64,000 nucleotides of DNA from Winkia neuii subsp. neuii DSM 8576 (lineage in GTDB: Bacteria > Actinomycetota > Actinomycetes > Actinomycetales > Actinomycetaceae): assembly GCF_000420405.1 (NCBI RefSeq), contig NZ_ATUW01000001.1, positions 91,072 through 155,071 of the forward strand, in the 5' to 3' direction. Numbering within the stretch: position 1 is the first letter of the stretch; every line of letters starts with the position of its first letter. Of the stretch, positions 61,672 through 64,000 are shown one piece after another. The notes beneath the pieces are model-generated. The model was not told the origin of the DNA, made no database searches, and saw only the letters and a list, made by a program, of their open reading frames with translations. Made by a program: the position numbers and the translations under genes.

Positions 61672-62547
61672 ATGACCAACGCATTAGTAATTGCTACAAA
61701 CCCGCAGGTATCCGCCCTGTTGGAAGCTGCCGGCAAGGTTGGGGACGTGACTGTGCTCGCTGTTGGCACTCCCGCCGAGGCCTTTGCTGAGGCCGCCAAA
61801 GTGGTCTCTTTCGAGCTGGCTGAGGGCACCCCCGCCGAGGCCGCCGCCCCGGCCGTGGCCAAGATTGTGGCCGGGCTGGATGCCTCCATAATTTTCACCT
61901 CCGATGCCTCCGCCGACCGCGTGCTAGCAGGGGCCGTTGCTGCAGCGCTTGACGCCCCTATCTTCCGGGGAGTCAAAGAGGTTAGCGCCGAGTCGGTAGA
62001 GGTTGCCCGTTTCGGCGGGATTGCTACCGAAACACTGCCGACTTCGCAAAAGCTCGTGCTGTTGCTGGATGGCGGAAAGGAAGTGTCCGGTTCCGGAGCC
62101 CAAGCAGAAACCGCCGACGGTGAGCTTGCCCCAGCCAAGGTGATTTCTGAAGATACCTCCGCCGGCACCCAGGTAAACCTGCCGGCCGCCAGCAAGATCG
62201 TTGCCTGCGGGCGCGGCTTCAAAAACGAGGAGGACCTGCAGCTGGCACGCAGCTTGGCTGACACAATCGGGGCCGAGGTGGCCTGCTCGCGTCCTCTTGC
62301 CGAGGGCGCCGACTGGTTCGACCGCGACCTTTACGTGGGCGTTTCGGGAGCCAAAGTGGCCCCCGACTTCTACTTCGCCCTCGGAATTTCCGGTCAGTTG
62401 CAGCACACCGCAGGCATGCAAGATTCGAAGACGGTCGTTGCGATCAACTCTGACGAGAACGCGCCGATCTTCAAACTGGCCGATTACGGGATCGTTGGCG
62501 ACCTGTACGAAGTGTTGCCAGCACTGACCGAAGCACTATCTAAGTAA
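61672..62547 (+). CDS. fixB: Electron transfer flavoprotein alpha subunit, FixB type
   Basis: 291 residues, somewhat short for FixB. The N-terminal part is Ala-rich (about 1-165). The C-terminal FAD domain is intact: IVACGRGFKNEEDLQLARSLADTIGAEVACSRPLAEGADWF, then GVSGAKVAPDFYFALGISGQLQHTAGMQDSK and AINSDENAPIFKLADYGIVGD. It pairs with FixA, 12 bases upstream. Confidence 0.93.
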   Translation: MTNALVIATNPQVSALLEAAGKVGDVTVLAVGTPAEAFAEAAKVVSFELAEGTPAEAAAPAVAKIVAGLDASIIFTSDASADRVLAGAVAAALDAPIFRGVKEVSAESVEVARFGGIATETLPTSQKLVLLLDGGKEVSGSGAQAETADGELAPAKVISEDTSAGTQVNLPAASKIVACGRGFKNEEDLQLARSLADTIGAEVACSRPLAEGADWFDRDLYVGVSGAKVAPDFYFALGISGQLQHTAGMQDSKTVVAINSDENAPIFKLADYGIVGDLYEVLPALTEALSK

Positions 62548-62561
62548 CGGAAGACGGGGTC

Positions 62562-63854
62562 ATGAACGACGTAGATTTTGAAGTAATCGTTGTCGGCGCG
62601 GGGATTGCCGGCATGACGTGCGCCTACCTGCTAGCCCAGCAGGGACACGAGGTGTTACTCGTAGAACGCGGCACCGAACCTGGAACCAAAAATCTGTCCG
62701 GGGGCGTGTTCTACTGCAAGATCATGCAGGAAATTTTTCCTGATTTTCTTGAACAGGCGCCTTACGAACGGAAGATTGCCCGCAACATCTTGTCGTTCAT
62801 GACCCCCACAGCCGCCACAAACGTCGACTATTGGGACGGGCGTCTAGGCGAAGACTCCACCGCAGTAACGGTCTTGCGCGCCAAGTTCGACCCTTGGCTG
62901 GCAGAAAAATGCGAAGAGGCCGGCGTAGTGATCATGCCCGGCATCAAAGTTGAAGAACTCTTGCGCGAAGGCGACAAGATTGTGGGCATCTCGGCAGGCG
63001 GAGAAGAACTGCACTCTAACGTGGTAGTAGCCGCAGATGGAGTCAACTCCTTCCTAGCCCAAAAAGCGGGCATCCGCGACAAAGAACCCACCGAAAATTT
63101 GGCCGTAGGCGTCAAATCTGTAATCAAACTTGGCGAGGCCGAAGTCTCGAAACGCTTCGGGGTGCGCGACGGGGACGGCCTCGCCTACGCCATGGTTGGC
63201 GACTGTACCGAAGGCGTGGCCGGAGGCGGCTTCTTCTACACCAACACCGACTCCGTGTCTATCGGCGTGGTACTGCGCCTGGACGACCTAGTAAAACGGG
63301 GCAAATCGTCCTCAGAAATACACGACCACTTCCTAACCCACCCGGCAATTTCTAAATACCTAGAAGGCGGCGAACTAATCGAATACGGTTGCCACCTAAT
63401 TGCCGAGGGCGGGCAAAAGATGCAGCACGACCTGGTGCGCGACGGCCTCGTAATAGTTGGGGACGCCGCCGGATTCACCCTCAACACGGGATTCACCGTA
63501 CGGGGCATGGACCTGGCAGCCGGATCCGCCAAAGCTGCAGCCGAAGCCATCGACAAAGCGCTAAAGGCCGGCGACTTCAGCCAGGAAACACTCGAAGAAT
63601 ACACGCGCCTAGTGGGCGAATCCTTCGTAGGCAAAGATATGGCCACCTACTCCGGGGCACCCAAATTCTTGGAAAACCAGGAAATGTACGGCGAAATCGG
63701 GCAACTAGTAGCAAACGTGCTCCACGGCATTTACAACCTAGACCTGTCCCCCCGGAAGAAACTACTTCCCACGGCGCTCGCGGCTTTCAAAAAGTCGAAA
63801 ATAGGCGCACTACGGCTCGCAAAAATCGGATTCGAAGCAGTGAGGTCTCTATAA
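62562..63854 (+). CDS. fixC: FixC flavoprotein, ETF:quinone oxidoreductase type
   Basis: 430 residues. FAD site IVVGAGIAGMTCAYLLAQQGHEVLLVERG, then KNLSGGVFYCKIMQEIFPDF, VVAADGVNSFLAQKAG, LVIVGDAAGFTLNTGFTVRGMDLAAGSAKAAAEAI. FixC moves electrons between quinone or ferredoxin FixX and the ETF FixAB. It is followed by fixX after one base. Confidence 0.93.
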   Translation: MNDVDFEVIVVGAGIAGMTCAYLLAQQGHEVLLVERGTEPGTKNLSGGVFYCKIMQEIFPDFLEQAPYERKIARNILSFMTPTAATNVDYWDGRLGEDSTAVTVLRAKFDPWLAEKCEEAGVVIMPGIKVEELLREGDKIVGISAGGEELHSNVVVAADGVNSFLAQKAGIRDKEPTENLAVGVKSVIKLGEAEVSKRFGVRDGDGLAYAMVGDCTEGVAGGGFFYTNTDSVSIGVVLRLDDLVKRGKSSSEIHDHFLTHPAISKYLEGGELIEYGCHLIAEGGQKMQHDLVRDGLVIVGDAAGFTLNTGFTVRGMDLAAGSAKAAAEAIDKALKAGDFSQETLEEYTRLVGESFVGKDMATYSGAPKFLENQEMYGEIGQLVANVLHGIYNLDLSPRKKLLPTALAAFKKSKIGALRLAKIGFEAVRSL

Positions 63855-63855
63855 A

Positions 63856-64000
63856 ATGGCGGCACTAAAACTTGGCACAGTAACGGAACGACTAGCGAAA
63901 AACAGCTACGAGGTAGACGAGGGAAATTCGCACATAGAGGTGAACCAGGAAGCAGCCAAGCGCACTGGCTTCGGCAAGATTTTGGAACGCGTCTGCCCAG
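63856..64000 (+). CDS. fixX: Ferredoxin-like FixX, N-terminal part
   Basis: Begins with the ATG at 63856 and is cut at the right edge after 48 codons. Readable part: MAALKLGTVTERLAKNSYEV, DEGNSHIEV, KILERVCP. The VCP motif opens the first cysteine cluster of FixX. It completes FixABCX, which is known to reduce or oxidise flavin-bound substrates in cai and nitrogen-fixation systems. Confidence 0.88.
   Translation, partial: MAALKLGTVTERLAKNSYEVDEGNSHIEVNQEAAKRTGFGKILERVCP

Noticed and set aside
1-64000. CRISPR array
   Set aside because: No regularly spaced direct repeats with unique spacers were seen; the repeats near 56700 and 25549 are irregular or single pairs.

Overview
The window reads as a piece of an actinobacterial chromosome, most likely of the family Actinomycetaceae. 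The support is moderate to high GC, ROK-type xylose regulation, sortase-anchored surface proteins, GTG starts and a leaderless regulator. The genus cannot be fixed from sequence alone.

Positions 1-16050 hold the early/replication half and packaging start of a tailed-phage genome, transcribed right to left. Reading from the right it has a sigma-like factor, DUF2800 nuclease, DUF2815 protein, family A DNA polymerase, antirepressor, P4/D5-type primase-helicase, VRR-NUC nuclease, SNF2 helicase, DUF1492-like protein, HNH endonuclease, small terminase, S-adenosylmethionine synthetase and a ParB/methyltransferase cut by the window edge. No integrase is visible. The polymerase is split by one in-frame TAA. 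A HEPN-type Abi_2 gene with its own promoter and a hairpin leader sits on the opposite strand inside the replication block.

Positions 16200-25260 hold a tightly packed plus-strand defence operon: an NBR1-Ig-like domain protein, an excisionase-type HTH protein, type III Mod and Res, then HamA (DUF1837) and HamB (helicase) of Hachiman. Junctions between genes are overlaps or gaps of at most about 31 bases, so the type III system and Hachiman look like one transcription unit headed by two uncharacterised small genes. Next come a scarred segment with an RHH antitoxin and a frameshifted partner between two imperfect direct repeats, a UvrA-like resistance ATPase with a MarR regulator, and a decayed polyol dehydrogenase.

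Positions 30200-54300 are chromosomal surface and sugar functions: a DUF4232 lipoprotein, two sortase-anchored proteins (an InlB-repeat protein and a 5'-nucleotidase), a TetR/YhgE pair, xylose utilisation (xylB, xylA, transporter, ROK repressor), an amidohydrolase, a YdeP-type molybdopterin oxidoreductase with fdhD, a 2-hydroxyacid dehydrogenase, and a polyol module (mannitol/arabinitol dehydrogenase, polyol permease, DeoR regulator).

Positions 54400-56900 hold a PemK/MazF toxin and a compact array in which a 177-residue cationic protein is followed by three paralogous small membrane proteins, with a displaced copy of the first protein's C-terminal tail ahead of the last one. This looks like a toxin/immunity array that captured and lost modules. 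A long hairpin-rich repeat follows. From 57099 to the end runs an operon for an anaerobic-type acyl-CoA pathway: acyl-CoA dehydrogenase, NCS1 permease, class III CoA-transferase and FixABCX electron transfer proteins. It resembles cai/fix carnitine operons but has an unexpected transporter.
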